In this document: piece by piece, positions 9,245 through 19,100 of the stretch
How positions within the stretch are numbered: the first letter of the stretch is position 1
Layout: every line of letters starts with the position of its first letter
From: Eutreptiella sp. 'Long Island Sound 2002'
Taxonomy: Eukaryota > Euglenozoa > Euglenophyceae > Eutreptiales > Eutreptiaceae
Direction: 5' to 3'
Assembly (NCBI GenBank): GCA_964036045.1
Contig: OZ038382.1
Coordinates: 147,138,961-147,202,960 of the forward strand
DNA length: 64,000 nucleotides
Position numbers and translations under genes: made by a program
Notes under the pieces: model-generated
Databases searched by the model: none
What the model saw: the letters and a program-made list of their open reading frames with translations, nothing else
Told to the model about the DNA's origin: nothing

Positions 9245-11505
9245 ACCTTACCCTTACCTGCCAAAGCGTATGTGTGAGTGTGCTAGTCCTAAGGTCCTGA
9301 GAGCAAGCCGCAGAAGTGGTGTCCTAATTATACCCAAGTCTGCGCCCTTGCTGAACCTGGAGGGTTGGCTTATTGATGCCACGGGGTACGCCCCGGGTCT
9401 CCCCTCCCCTATGCGCCCAATTTCTGTGCTGGCGCAAAACCTTGGGGGAATACCCAGAGTGTTAATCCAGGTATTGTTTTCCCTACCTACCTGTCTACTA
9501 CAGGGAGGGGTGGCCAAAAGCTATGAAGGCATGCAAAACGCCTGTTTGCTATGTGGCCAAAAACACTAACCTAACCCACTGTCACAGCCCACCAACCCAG
9601 CTAAAATTGCAGGAAAAGGGTGGGACAGTGACACGCCCCCTACAGGTCCTACACACCCTACAGTGGCACCATCCTGGTGGGCGAGCGCTGGGCAACTGGC
9701 TCTAGCCCCCACGCAGGACTACCACTCCTACACGCACACTCTACTTGGCGTTGCGGAGAGAAAGTTCTCGAGGGTCCTAGCGACCCACCTGTGAAATGAC
9801 AAGAGAACACAGCGCTGCTAAGCAACTGTGGCCTCACAGGGGACGCCACAACGCGTTTCCCCTGCAAGGGCTTGGAGGGAAGGAGTGCTCTCGTGTGCAA
9901 GGCGCAGATGTCGATGAAGTCGGACTCCCTGCTCTGCCACAGGCGGAGCGGAGTTACTTGTTTGTGTGATCTGCGCCCCTGTTTAGCAGGGCATAAAAAA
10001 ATGCTGCTGCACCACTCACCCTACCTGCCCACCTGTAAAACAAAGGCAAATGAAAGGGCGTTTGCGGCGGAGGAACCAAGGCACACTCCAGGTATTATAC
10101 CCTTCTCAGTGTGCCCTATAATACGCTGTCCGCAAACACGCTGCATGGAGCAGCTACCCTTATCAAGCAAGCAAGCGTTAAGGGACTCCTCAGGTTCTCT
10201 TAAAGAACGTACCGAGGAGCCCCTGGGTAGCCTAAACAAGGTTTACCGTGCGCACTTCGCGTGGCCTACCCTTTAATGCGTGTGTGCATGCACGACTATG
10301 CACAATCACGTGGGCAAACCTGCCCATCTCCACAACAATCTTGACTCCACCAGGGGGTGGCCCCGCCTGGGCGTACCTACCTTACCTACCGCTGGGAAGT
10401 GAAGCAAGGAGAGAAAACAAAAGGGGCGCACGCGAAGAACGTTGCTATGCACTTGTGTGTATGACTAATCACCCTGATCTGACCGCTAATCATCTGCAAT
10501 CTTTCTAATCAATCCCTCTACCGCGTCCTATCGTGGTTATCGTTGTTAACGCTGCTACACGACTCGGTCACGGAGACTCGAGACGAGCAATGTGTATGCG
10601 GCATGCAAGACGAGCATACCTGTAGTTTATACCTGATTCATTGAAGTCTTTTCAATTGATTTTCGAATTCTTGAATTTTTGAAGCTTCTATTAGTGTGGG
10701 TGGAATCTGTATGTTTGTTTATTAATGTGTGTCTCGTCATTTTCAAGACTACGTGATACATACGTTTATAATTCCATTATTTTTCCATTTTCCGGCGCTT
10801 CGCTAGGAGCCGCTCCTGCGCGCCGCCATTTTATGCGTATGAATTTCTGGACTTAAAAAATCCAGAGATGACTATAATTTCTATAAAAATGTGCTGAAGA
10901 TGCACAATTGGATTCTGCTCAGGTGTGTCGTTTCAGAAAAATTCGGCGCCGTCATTTGACGGATTTTGGTGTCGTCGCTTCGTTTTTGCGTGGATTTGTC
11001 CATAATTCTCCCATTCCTGCCTCTGCAGATACCCACGCGCAGCCTCGCTGAGTAGGCCGTGTTCGGGCCGAAACGCAGGTGCCTGGAGAGACTGAGCAGA
11101 ACCAAGACCCCACCAAGGGGCAAATTAATTTCTTTTCGACTCCCTACGCCCTAAGACAGGTCACAGGTCGCCAGCAGGTTTACGAGAACCCATGCAAGTG
11201 TGTATAATGTGTCTTGCGTTTGGGTTGTGTCGACGCTGCGTCTTGGAGGAAGGGATGCATATGCACATGTTTGGCATGCTCCCAATCTAACCCAACCAAG
11301 CCACAGGAGCCCCGGCAGCGCCAAGAGCGCTGAGTCTTCTGTAGGAAACTGTACAATCAGAGCAGCAAAAGGACGCCAGCCATGGTGAGCGCCCATTTTT
11401 CAGTGTGAGGGAGACTGTAGGTATTTTAAAGTAGATGTGGAAACCAAGGAAAGGCCAAGAAAAATTCCCTTTTTCCTAAAATGCGACAGTGGTGGCCACC
11501 ACAGC
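9245..11505 (+). other. Gypsy-A long 3' untranslated region
   Basis: There are 2.3 kb between pol and the polypurine tract. Open frames here (for example 9872-10276) resemble no known protein and lack domain features, so I do not call them genes. An imperfect hairpin is possible near 9580-9640 (CTGTCACAGCCCACC against GGTGGGACAGTGACA). The second half, about 10440-11505, is matched in inverse orientation at 15152-16165 in a related element, including short blocks around TTCCGGCGC, GCGCGCC and GTGTCTCGTCATTTTC. This shared half may carry packaging, export or 3'-end signals. Confidence 0.7.
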
Positions 11506-11515
11506 ACAAGGGGGG
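11506..11515 (+). promoter_or_regulatory. Gypsy-A polypurine tract
   Basis: ACAAGGGGGG lies directly before the 3' LTR. The related element has CAAGGGGGTAG at the same place (minus strand, 15140-15150). This is the expected RNase H-resistant primer for plus-strand DNA synthesis. Confidence 0.75.
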
Positions 11516-12332
11516 AGTAAGAAAAAGTGCTTTTCCATTGCTTTGGGACATACTCTAGTTGTATTAGAGATGCACTGAGCATCCATGCATTTTTATCTTA
11601 GTATTGGTCCAGCCAAAAGTGGTGAGAACACATTTTGACCTATGGAACCAAACACCCAATCAGGATATGGAGTGGACCCCTTAATCCCCTTTCAATCAGA
11701 AGTAAAACATCTTTTCCTGAGTTGACTGAGCACTGACATACCTAAGGTAGAGCCTATGAATTTATCTATGTTTTTCCATGAATACTTATCTGCCCTAGTG
11801 GTATGCACCATAGGGGGTTAGGCACCTCTTTTTGAGAGGTCCTGGGTTCAATTCCTGGTCAGCCTAACTAAGTAGGAAGATCCCAACTAAGTAGGAAGAT
11901 CCCATGTGACATGGCAGTGACCTCATCGCCACATACCATGCCACCTCAGCACATATGGGACCCAAAACAAAGAGTGCACATCTCCTAAGATGGCACTATG
12001 GAGAGAGAGTGATCCTGAGGCAGTTTTCTAACTCTTTTCCCAAAACATTTCAGCTATCTCTGTGAATATGCATTCATTTGTATCCTGAGTTGCAGTTTCT
12101 GTGAATACCTAATCATCTTTCACTGTTTACACTGCAGCCCTTCATGCTTTGATCCTGAATTACCTTCTCCTTGCATACTATTGGCTCGGGCTATCCTGGA
12201 TTGAGTTGGCTTTACTGTATTTCAACAAACAAAAGCTTTTCATCATCCAAAATCAGCAGCAGGACACCCTACAGCAACAACAAGCAGCAGGAGAAGCAAA
12301 AACACAGTGCTGAAAACACTATAAACTTTTCC
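11516..12332 (+). repeat. Gypsy-A 3' LTR
   Basis: This is the downstream copy of 899-1715, same length, with no internal difference noticed. It includes the tRNA-like segment (11788-11867) and the tandem 19-bp unit. It ends at 12332 and is followed by the second CAGCG target duplicate. Near identity of the LTRs means little time since insertion. Confidence 0.92.
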
Positions 12333-13094
12333 CAGCGCATGGCAGCTAGGTCTCGCGAGGGACCACTATTTGTCCACAAGCAAGCTCCTCTCCCTCACGG
12401 AAAAGATTGCGCAACTCCACCTCCAAACGGGGAAAATCTTTGACCCTATTCCGGAAATACCAGGAGCCTTCATAGCTAATGAATTGTTTTCAGAGGACGA
12501 GGAGTCCCTGGTGATGTCTTTCAGCAAAAATGAAGATCACTTCTGGTTGTCCGAAGGGCACCGCACCATGCGTCATTTCGAATGCAGGTATAATCCAGAA
12601 TGAAGGGAAGTTGAACCTTTTGAACCTACCCCTCCTGAGTTTATCCAAGCGCTTGTGCTACGGGCATTCTCTGCTTGCGCCCAGGTCCTGACCTCTCCCT
12701 CCTCGTGCCTAACACGTGGTCCGTCGCAAGGTACGAGCCCGGCAGCGGTCTGAGGAGCCACATAGACATCCCACAATTGGGCCCCTATGTCCTGGACGGT
12801 TCCTTTGGGTCAGGTACGGAAATGGTTTTCGAACCACGTCCCCTCCCCGGATCCAACCTTTTTCAGAAAAGACAAAAAGTCTTCCTACAGCGGCGCAGCC
12901 TGCTCCTCATTTTTGGGGAAGCCCGTGACAAGTGGAAGAACCAAATCTCAGCCCGCGACTACGACACAGTAGAGAAGAGGCGCATTCCCCGAGACTCCAG
13001 GGTGTCTCTCATTTTCCGTCACACGGGTACAGGAACAGACCCCCGTGCGACATCCTCACAGCCCCCTGACCCCGGGCAACTTGAATCCAATTAA
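12333..13094 (+). pseudogene. AlkB-type 2-oxoglutarate/Fe(II) dioxygenase remnant
   Basis: Two open pieces give one AlkB-like protein: 12333-12600 (frame used by 12370-12600) and 12675-13094. The second holds RYEPGSG, then HID (His and Asp iron ligands), a GSGTEMVF strand, an FGEAR strand and a C-terminal RVSLIFRHT like the Arg that binds 2-oxoglutarate. The pieces are split by a TGA (12601-12603) and a frameshift before ~12680. The second iron His expected in the WxHxI motif is Asn (WKNQI, 12934-12948). Family members demethylate nucleic acids or proteins; this copy should be inactive. Its 5' end is cut by Gypsy-A, and a matching in-frame scrap lies at 862-898. It could be a host gene, a retrocopy, or a domain of another mobile element. 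Confidence 0.7.
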
Positions 13095-13525
13095 TGACCC
13101 CGCACCTGGCACCACCCCTCCAAGCACACGAGACGTGATCCGCATTTCGATGTTACGGGTACTCCCTGTCACTATTTTCATATGTTATCAGGTAATGTGC
13201 ACGGCTATCAATGGAGCAACATGCTTCAGGACTACCCTTGCCCCAGGTGCAGACAGCATCATCCTTTCGACCCTGTGTCCTGCCTGGCTTTCTGCACAGC
13301 ACTAGACCAGCACGTTCAGGCATACTTCTCTTCCTGGGGCCCGCTTTTCAGTCCTGTGGTCCTACACTGGTGGTCTCTGGGCCCTCACAGGCCGACCGCA
13401 GGAACTTCATGAGAACCCTGGTACCAAAGTCCCTCTGATCCTGCCTGTCTCAGCTCATTCCAGGCTCCACTCATGCTGAGCACAAGGCCACGCTTGGCCA
13501 AGCCCTCGCGGAGCGGGTAAAGCGC
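13095..13525 (+). other. Stretch between AlkB remnant and proline-rich frame
   Basis: I recognise no gene or repeat here. Small open frames exist in all three plus frames, none with domain features. It may be decayed linker sequence joining the AlkB domain to the proline-rich frame downstream. Confidence 0.4.
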
Positions 13526-14203
13526 ATGGAAGGGGCTGTCCGTCAAGCACATGACTGGCTGTGTTCCAATCCTCTTCCATGGGATCCTATACTGTGGGCC
13601 CACCCTCTCAACCCTCTCAATCCTTTCTTGGTTTCACACGGTGCATTCAGTACCTCTGTCCCGATGCCCCCCCAGACCCGCCCCACATACCAACACCCCC
13701 CACCTCTCCCCAGGCACGCCTTGAAGAAGCCGTCCAAGTCAGGTCCGACCAAACCACCGCCAGCCGTCCGTCGCACGCCTAGAAACTCCAAACGTCCATC
13801 CAGCCACGCATCGGCACCTCCTGACCCCCCCCCCCCCTCCTCAGCTATTCCACGTCCTACTCAAAACTCACGCCCGTGGCAACCACAAAAACGCCTACGG
13901 TCGCCACAGCGCAATCAGACCACCATCATTTGGGCGCCTCCCAAACGCACAAAAGCCACCTGCCCATCTCTCACCCCCACCCCCAGGGCACGCTACCATC
14001 AAACACGCTTACCCCTCACCTCTAGGCCTATCTGTACTAGGTGCAACGCACCGTCTGCCCCTCCCCGTCACAGCGCCTCTCGGGACATCCGAAATTTTTT
14101 CCGTCCATCCAGTGACTTTCTTTCCCCTCCACTTTACCCCTTCGACCCTCTGCCCCTTCCCGAGCCCCCCCCCCCCCTCCACGGTAACTCAGCATTCGTC
14201 TAA
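13526..14203 (+). CDS. Proline-rich unknown protein with PIP-like motif
   Basis: A 225-residue frame of unknown function. It is very rich in Pro, Ser, Thr, Arg and Lys, with several basic Pro-rich patches that could act as nuclear signals. Near the end is a short CTRC pair, then SRDIRNFF, which resembles the PCNA-binding PIP box QxxIxxFF with Ser in place of Gln. After that it is again Pro-rich. It sits just after the AlkB remnant on the same strand, so it may be the C-terminal part of the same original protein; polyC runs near 13828 and 14168 could hide frameshifts. I do not recognise the family. The first ATG was taken as the start, without other support. Confidence 0.3.
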   Translation: MEGAVRQAHDWLCSNPLPWDPILWAHPLNPLNPFLVSHGAFSTSVPMPPQTRPTYQHPPPLPRHALKKPSKSGPTKPPPAVRRTPRNSKRPSSHASAPPDPPPPSSAIPRPTQNSRPWQPQKRLRSPQRNQTTIIWAPPKRTKATCPSLTPTPRARYHQTRLPLTSRPICTRCNAPSAPPRHSASRDIRNFFRPSSDFLSPPLYPFDPLPLPEPPPPLHGNSAFV

Positions 14204-14366
14204 CCACACCATCAGAGCCAACACACCCTTCCCCTGGAGAGCCGCCTCCGTGATGTATTATATGCTCCATGTGGTGTACATACTCTCATGAGGTCTTCCT
14301 TTGGGGGACGTCAGCCCCAGAACAAGTTGATGCGGTCAAGAGCACCCAAAAAAGATTGACACGAGC
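14204..14366. other. Flank between proline-rich frame and inverted LTR
   Basis: I see no feature here. It is the sequence just outside the 3' LTR of the Gypsy-A relative. Confidence 0.4.
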
Positions 14367-15139
14367 AGAAAGTTAAAACAGGCTTTCATTGTTGATTGCT
14401 TTGATGATATTGTTTTGTTGATGCCTCTGCTTGCTCTTGCTGCTTCTTGATGTAGTTCAGGCTTTCCAAGCAAATAAGTTTCGATGAAAGCAACCCAAAA
14501 AAGTACCCACAGCTGCAAGGCAAAGGACCAGAGGATCAAATCCACAACATGAAGGGCTGCAGTCAAAGGAGATAAAGTAGCAACAAAGGAAACTCACAAT
14601 AACTACAGATTTATGAAAAGAAAGTTAGAAAATATCCTACAAACATGGAAAAGCTGCCCACATGGGCATCCCCTCTTTTATAGTGCCATCTAGAGATGTG
14701 CACTCTTTGTTTTGGGTCCCATAGGTGCTGAGGTGGCATGGCTTGTGGCGCTGAGGCCACTGCCATGTCACATGGGATATTCCTGATTAGCTAGGCTGAC
14801 TCGGAATTGAACCCAGGACCTCTCAAAAAGAGGTGCCACAGCCCCCTAGGGTGTAGACCACTAGGATAGCTAAGCATTCACGACAAAATATAGAAAAATG
14901 TATAGGCTCTGGATCAATGTCAGCGCCTCAGTCAGTCCAGGAAAAGGTGTATGAGATCAATCAGTTTGGGCGTCAGGGGTCCACACAACATCCATTGTTC
15001 AATGCTTGGTTTTATAGGTCAAAATGTCTTGTCACCCCTTTTAGGTTTGGCCAATACTAAGATAAAAATGTGTTATGCCTTTAGGCCTCTTTATAACAAC
15101 TAAAGCTAGCCTTTTGGCAGGGAAATACACTTTTTCTCA
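14367..15139 (-). repeat. Gypsy-A2 LTR
   Basis: A 773-bp LTR starting TGAGAAAAAGTG on the minus strand and ending near AACTTTCT. It is clearly alignable to the Gypsy-A LTR but diverged. The start TG supports the boundary chosen for Gypsy-A. Confidence 0.75.
14788..14873 (-). promoter_or_regulatory. tRNA-like segment in the Gypsy-A2 LTR
   Basis: On the minus strand it has A-box-like TATCCTAGTGG, the same CACCTC-TTTTTGA-GAGGT arm and B box GGTTCAATTCC. The arms are unchanged although the rest of the LTR has diverged. Flanking TAGCT and AGCTA could pair as an acceptor-like closing stem. Confidence 0.55.
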
Positions 15140-15151
15140 CTACCCCCTTGT
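15140..15151 (-). promoter_or_regulatory. Gypsy-A2 polypurine tract
   Basis: The minus strand reads CAAGGGGGTAG directly before the LTR start TGAG, the position and composition of a plus-strand primer. Confidence 0.65.
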
Positions 15152-16172
15152 GCTGTGGTGCCCAACACTGTCGCCTTTTAAAGGAAAAAGGGAAATTTTC
15201 TTGGCCTCCCCATGGTTTCAACATCTATCTGAAATTTCCTATAACATCCCTAACATTGGAAAGAAGGCACTGCATCAGGGCAGTCGCCAGGTTCTGCTGA
15301 GTGATAAAAGACACCTACAGCTCCCACTGCGCTCATTGGCGTCGCTGGGGCAGCTGTGGCTTGGTGGGGGGTTAGAATGGGCATGCCAATTCATGAGTGC
15401 ACAACTCTTTCCCTCCAATTGGCAAAACGCAGTGCAATACGCAAAACCCAACGCTGGATATGATCAGGAAACGCTGTCTGGGGTCTCGATGAACCCGCTG
15501 TAAGACCTGATCTGTCCTTAGAGCGTTGAAAAGTAATTTACCCTCATGGGGTTTTGAGATTCAGGACAGTGGTCCAGGAGTCAGTTTTTCGGCCTGAACA
15601 CGGCCTACTCCACTGTTTGCGCTCCGGGATATCTGCAGAGAAAGGACGAAGGGTTGAGGGACTGACAGACACGCAACCATCGACGCAAACACCGAAATCC
15701 GTGAAATGACGGCCTAGAATTTTTCTGACGGCACACACCTGTCCGGAATCTCCATGTGCATTAAATGCACATTTTTACGCAATTTTATTTCATCACAGTA
15801 ATTTTTAAATTCCAGGATTTATACGCAGAGAAAAGCGGCGCGCCAGAGCGCATCCTAATTGGGCGCCGGAAAAGACAAAAATAATAGATTATAACAGTAT
15901 GTCACGTAATAATAAGAAAATGACGAGACACACAATAAATAATAAACGTAGACATTCCACGTTTGCTTCTAGGAGCAATAAAGAAGAAAGAATTCAAGAA
16001 ACTCAATATGAATTCAAAGAACAAGGTATAAACATACAGGTCTTGTTTGCTTCGTATGCGGCATGCACATTGCTTGTCTCGTGTCATCGTGAACGCGCAG
16101 TGTACCAACGCAATCATAGAATAGAGGGACAGATTAGAAGATTCCACGATGATTAGACGTGCGTGATTAGAC

Positions 16173-19100
16173 GTGGGACGCCAGCAGCCGTTCCCGGCGG
16201 GGACGGACCCGGCGGGGGGGGACCCCCCAGAGAGCGGGAAACGGCTCCGGGCGGCGGTCCTCCGCTACGACACCCTGGCAGCGTGCGCGCCGGCGGCATA
16301 CCAGGCGGACGCGGCACGGCATGGCATCCGGTCCGAGGCGGCGCTCCGGCTCGCGGAGGAGCTGCGGGGTGCGTCGCCCGGGTTCCGCCCGGCCACGCAG
16401 GGCCAGCTACAGGAGGAGCTGGAGAGGCAAGCAGCCGCCCTCGAAGAGGATATCCGCCAACCGCGCGCACTTCTGGCGGCTGACCGCAAGCGCGCCATCA
16501 AGGATTTCTGGCGCCGCCACGCCCCTGACATCGCCCAGCGGTGGAAATCCGTGCGGGGGGCCATGGAAGTAGAGGCCCTGGGCCCGTCAGGCCTCTGGAA
16601 CGTGCGGGTCCCCAACACCCGAACGCTCCACACGGAGGCCCACGACGTGATGTTCGCGGTTCGCGCCTTCTGGCGGGAACTGTATGACAAACGCCCGGTG
16701 GACCTCCCCGGCGTCCAGGCGGTTCTCAGCCGCCACGTCCCCCGGGTCCCTGACGAAGCCTTCGCCCAGGTCCAGCAGTACTCCATGCAGGACCTCCAGT
16801 CCGCCCTGGAGAAGGCCGATGGCAAGGCCCTGGGTCCCAACCACGTGGAGGCCCGTTTCATCAAGGCCCTCCCGGCACCCGTCCAGTGGCTCCTGGTCCA
16901 CTCCTACCGGGCCATCCTCCGCGGCGCCCCGCGACCGATGCACTGGAGGGACGCGCACATCTGGCTCAGCCCCAAGGTACCGGGCTCCGCCAGACTGGAC
17001 GACTACGGGCCCATAGCCCTAGGCCAGCTGGACATGAAGCTGCTCACGGGCCCCCTCACCCAGCGCATCACCGAAGTGCTCACACGGCACGGAGTGGTCA
17101 GTGACTGGCAGCAAGCGGCCCTCCCTGGCTCCAACACCGGCCCCCCCCTGTTCATGGCGCAGCGGCAGCTCCAACGGGGAAGGCCCAACTACGTCTTCTC
17201 CTTCGACGCCCGCAAGGCCTTCGACACCGCCCCGCACGGCGCCCTCCACCTCATCCTGCGCCACCTCTCCGTGCCGCCGAAGGTCATCCACCTCCTGCTA
17301 ATCCTCCACAGGTGCGCCAGGCTGTGCATCGTCACCGCGCACAGGCTAACACAACCCGTCCACATGCTGCGCGGTGTCCGGCAGGGGAACCCTGAGAGCC
17401 CTCTGCTGTACGCGCTCCTCCTGGAGCCCCTGCTCAGGGCCCACGGGCACCGTCTGCGCCCACCCGGAGAGGCCGAACGGGGCCTCATCCAGGCCTACAT
17501 AGACGACCTGCTGGTAGTGGCCCACACGCTGCAGCACTTCTTCGAGGGCGTGGAAGCGGTGCCCGCATACCTGGGGATGATGGGCATGGAGCTCAACCCC
17601 CGCAAGTGTGCCGTGGCCACCACGGAGGGGATTCCCGGCCTGCAGCTGCGACTCTGTCCCCACCTGGAAAACCCGTGGCACTGGGTACCAGCGGCGGACT
17701 CCGTCCCCTACCTGGGACTCCAGCTGCAGCCGAACAGGGAGTTCTCCCTGCAGCGCAAACACCGCCCGCGCCTGGCGGCGGTGAACCACTGGTGCCTCAA
17801 CACCCTGGCGCCACCGAAAGTAGTGCAGGATGTCATCCTGGCGATCCTCGGGGGGGTGACGCAATATGTCGCCCCTTTCATCGCCGACGACTCCGACACC
17901 GCGCGCCACCTGGACCACATCACGGTCCAGGTTGCGAAGGACGGGGCGCGGTACACCTTCGACGCCTCGCGTGACAGCCTGCAGGATGACCGGACCCTCG
18001 GGCTCACACGGGTGCCAACGCGGTGCCAGCAGGCAGCGGTGGCTCTCGTGGGTACACTCGTCCACCACTGCTCCACCTCCGTGCGCGCCGAGGTCACCAA
18101 GATGTTCTGGGAAATCGCCGGCGCGCACGGAATATGCCCCGAGGTGCACTACCCCGTCCCGGAGTTCGCAACCCTGGCAGGAGGCGACTGGGTCCACGGC
18201 ATACCCCGGGCCCTGGCCGCCCTGGGAGTGGGGCTCTACAACCCCATCGTGTGCCCCAGGGCAGCCCACGTCCAACTACAGTCCCCACCGTGCAACATCG
18301 TCATGCTGCGCACCGCCAAGGTACGACACCGCGACACGTGCCGCCTGACGGTGCCGCACACGACGCTGTGGCATGGGCCTAACGGGCCACACCACCCCTT
18401 CCCCGACAACGACGACCCGTGGCCGACGGCGGTGCGGTAATGCCTCAACCAATGCGCCGATGAACACATCCACTATTGCCGCCGCGAGCAGGAGCCCACC
18501 AACCACCCCGGGTGGTGCGACGCTTTGGTCCACCTCTTCCACACCACCGGCACGCGGGACCCCCGCCTGAGACTCGTCCACCCCAGGAGGGCCAAGCAGG
18601 ACGCCCACACTGGCCCACGGGTGACCCCGGACGGCCTGCACCTTCACGTCGGGGGCTACCGCCGTCGGGGCAGCCTATCCCCCCCCATGCAGAAGGCGGC
18701 GTACCACCCGCCGGCGGCCCTCATGTACATCCCCGACGATATACTCGCGGAAAGAGAGCAGCAAGGGCCTAACGCGGATGTGGCGTGGCCCGAGCCCCTG
18801 CGCCTCCGGCCCCACGCGCCGACGCCGGTGTGGTTGGTGACCATGGACGACCAATGCACCCGAGCGACGGAGCAAGCGCAGCTTCGGACGGAGTTGGTGA
18901 TAGTGCAGGTGGGGGCAGGCCAGCCCGGGCCCCGTGGACTCCCCCACGGCACCGCCCTGCTGGTAGCTACGGAGGTGCCGGACGCCCCACACATGGCAGT
19001 GCACGCGCTGGGGGACCAACCGGAGGGCACTGGACACCTGGTGGTGCAGCGGCGCAGAGGCCTGGCGTGGCTCGGGGAACATGTGATGGCACTCCGGTCC

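Larger units (their letters stand above)
899..12332 (+). mobile_element. Gypsy-A: complete chromodomain Ty3/gypsy LTR retrotransposon
   Basis: The element is 11.4 kb: 5' LTR, primer-binding site, gag, pol, long 3' untranslated region, polypurine tract and 3' LTR. CAGCG flanks both sides (894-898 and 12333-12337), a 5-bp target duplication as expected for gypsy integrases; exact ends are uncertain by 1-2 bases. The domain order PR-RT-RNase H-integrase-chromodomain is that of chromoviruses. Gag and pol have no disabling mutation that I can see, apart from the UGA between them, which may be programmed. The two LTRs look identical except at the terminal base, so the insertion should be very recent. 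Confidence 0.93.
14367..16165 (-). mobile_element. 3' end of a Gypsy-A relative (Gypsy-A2), inverted
   Basis: Read on the minus strand this is 3' UTR (16165-15151), polypurine tract (15150-15140) and LTR (15139-14367). It matches Gypsy-A 10440-12331 over its length but with many substitutions and indels, so it is an older, separate family member. Its gag and pol are absent: LINE-1 starts where they should continue. With Gypsy-A it makes two 3' ends facing each other around the AlkB remnant, an imperfect inverted repeat of about 1.8 kb arms. Confidence 0.8.
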
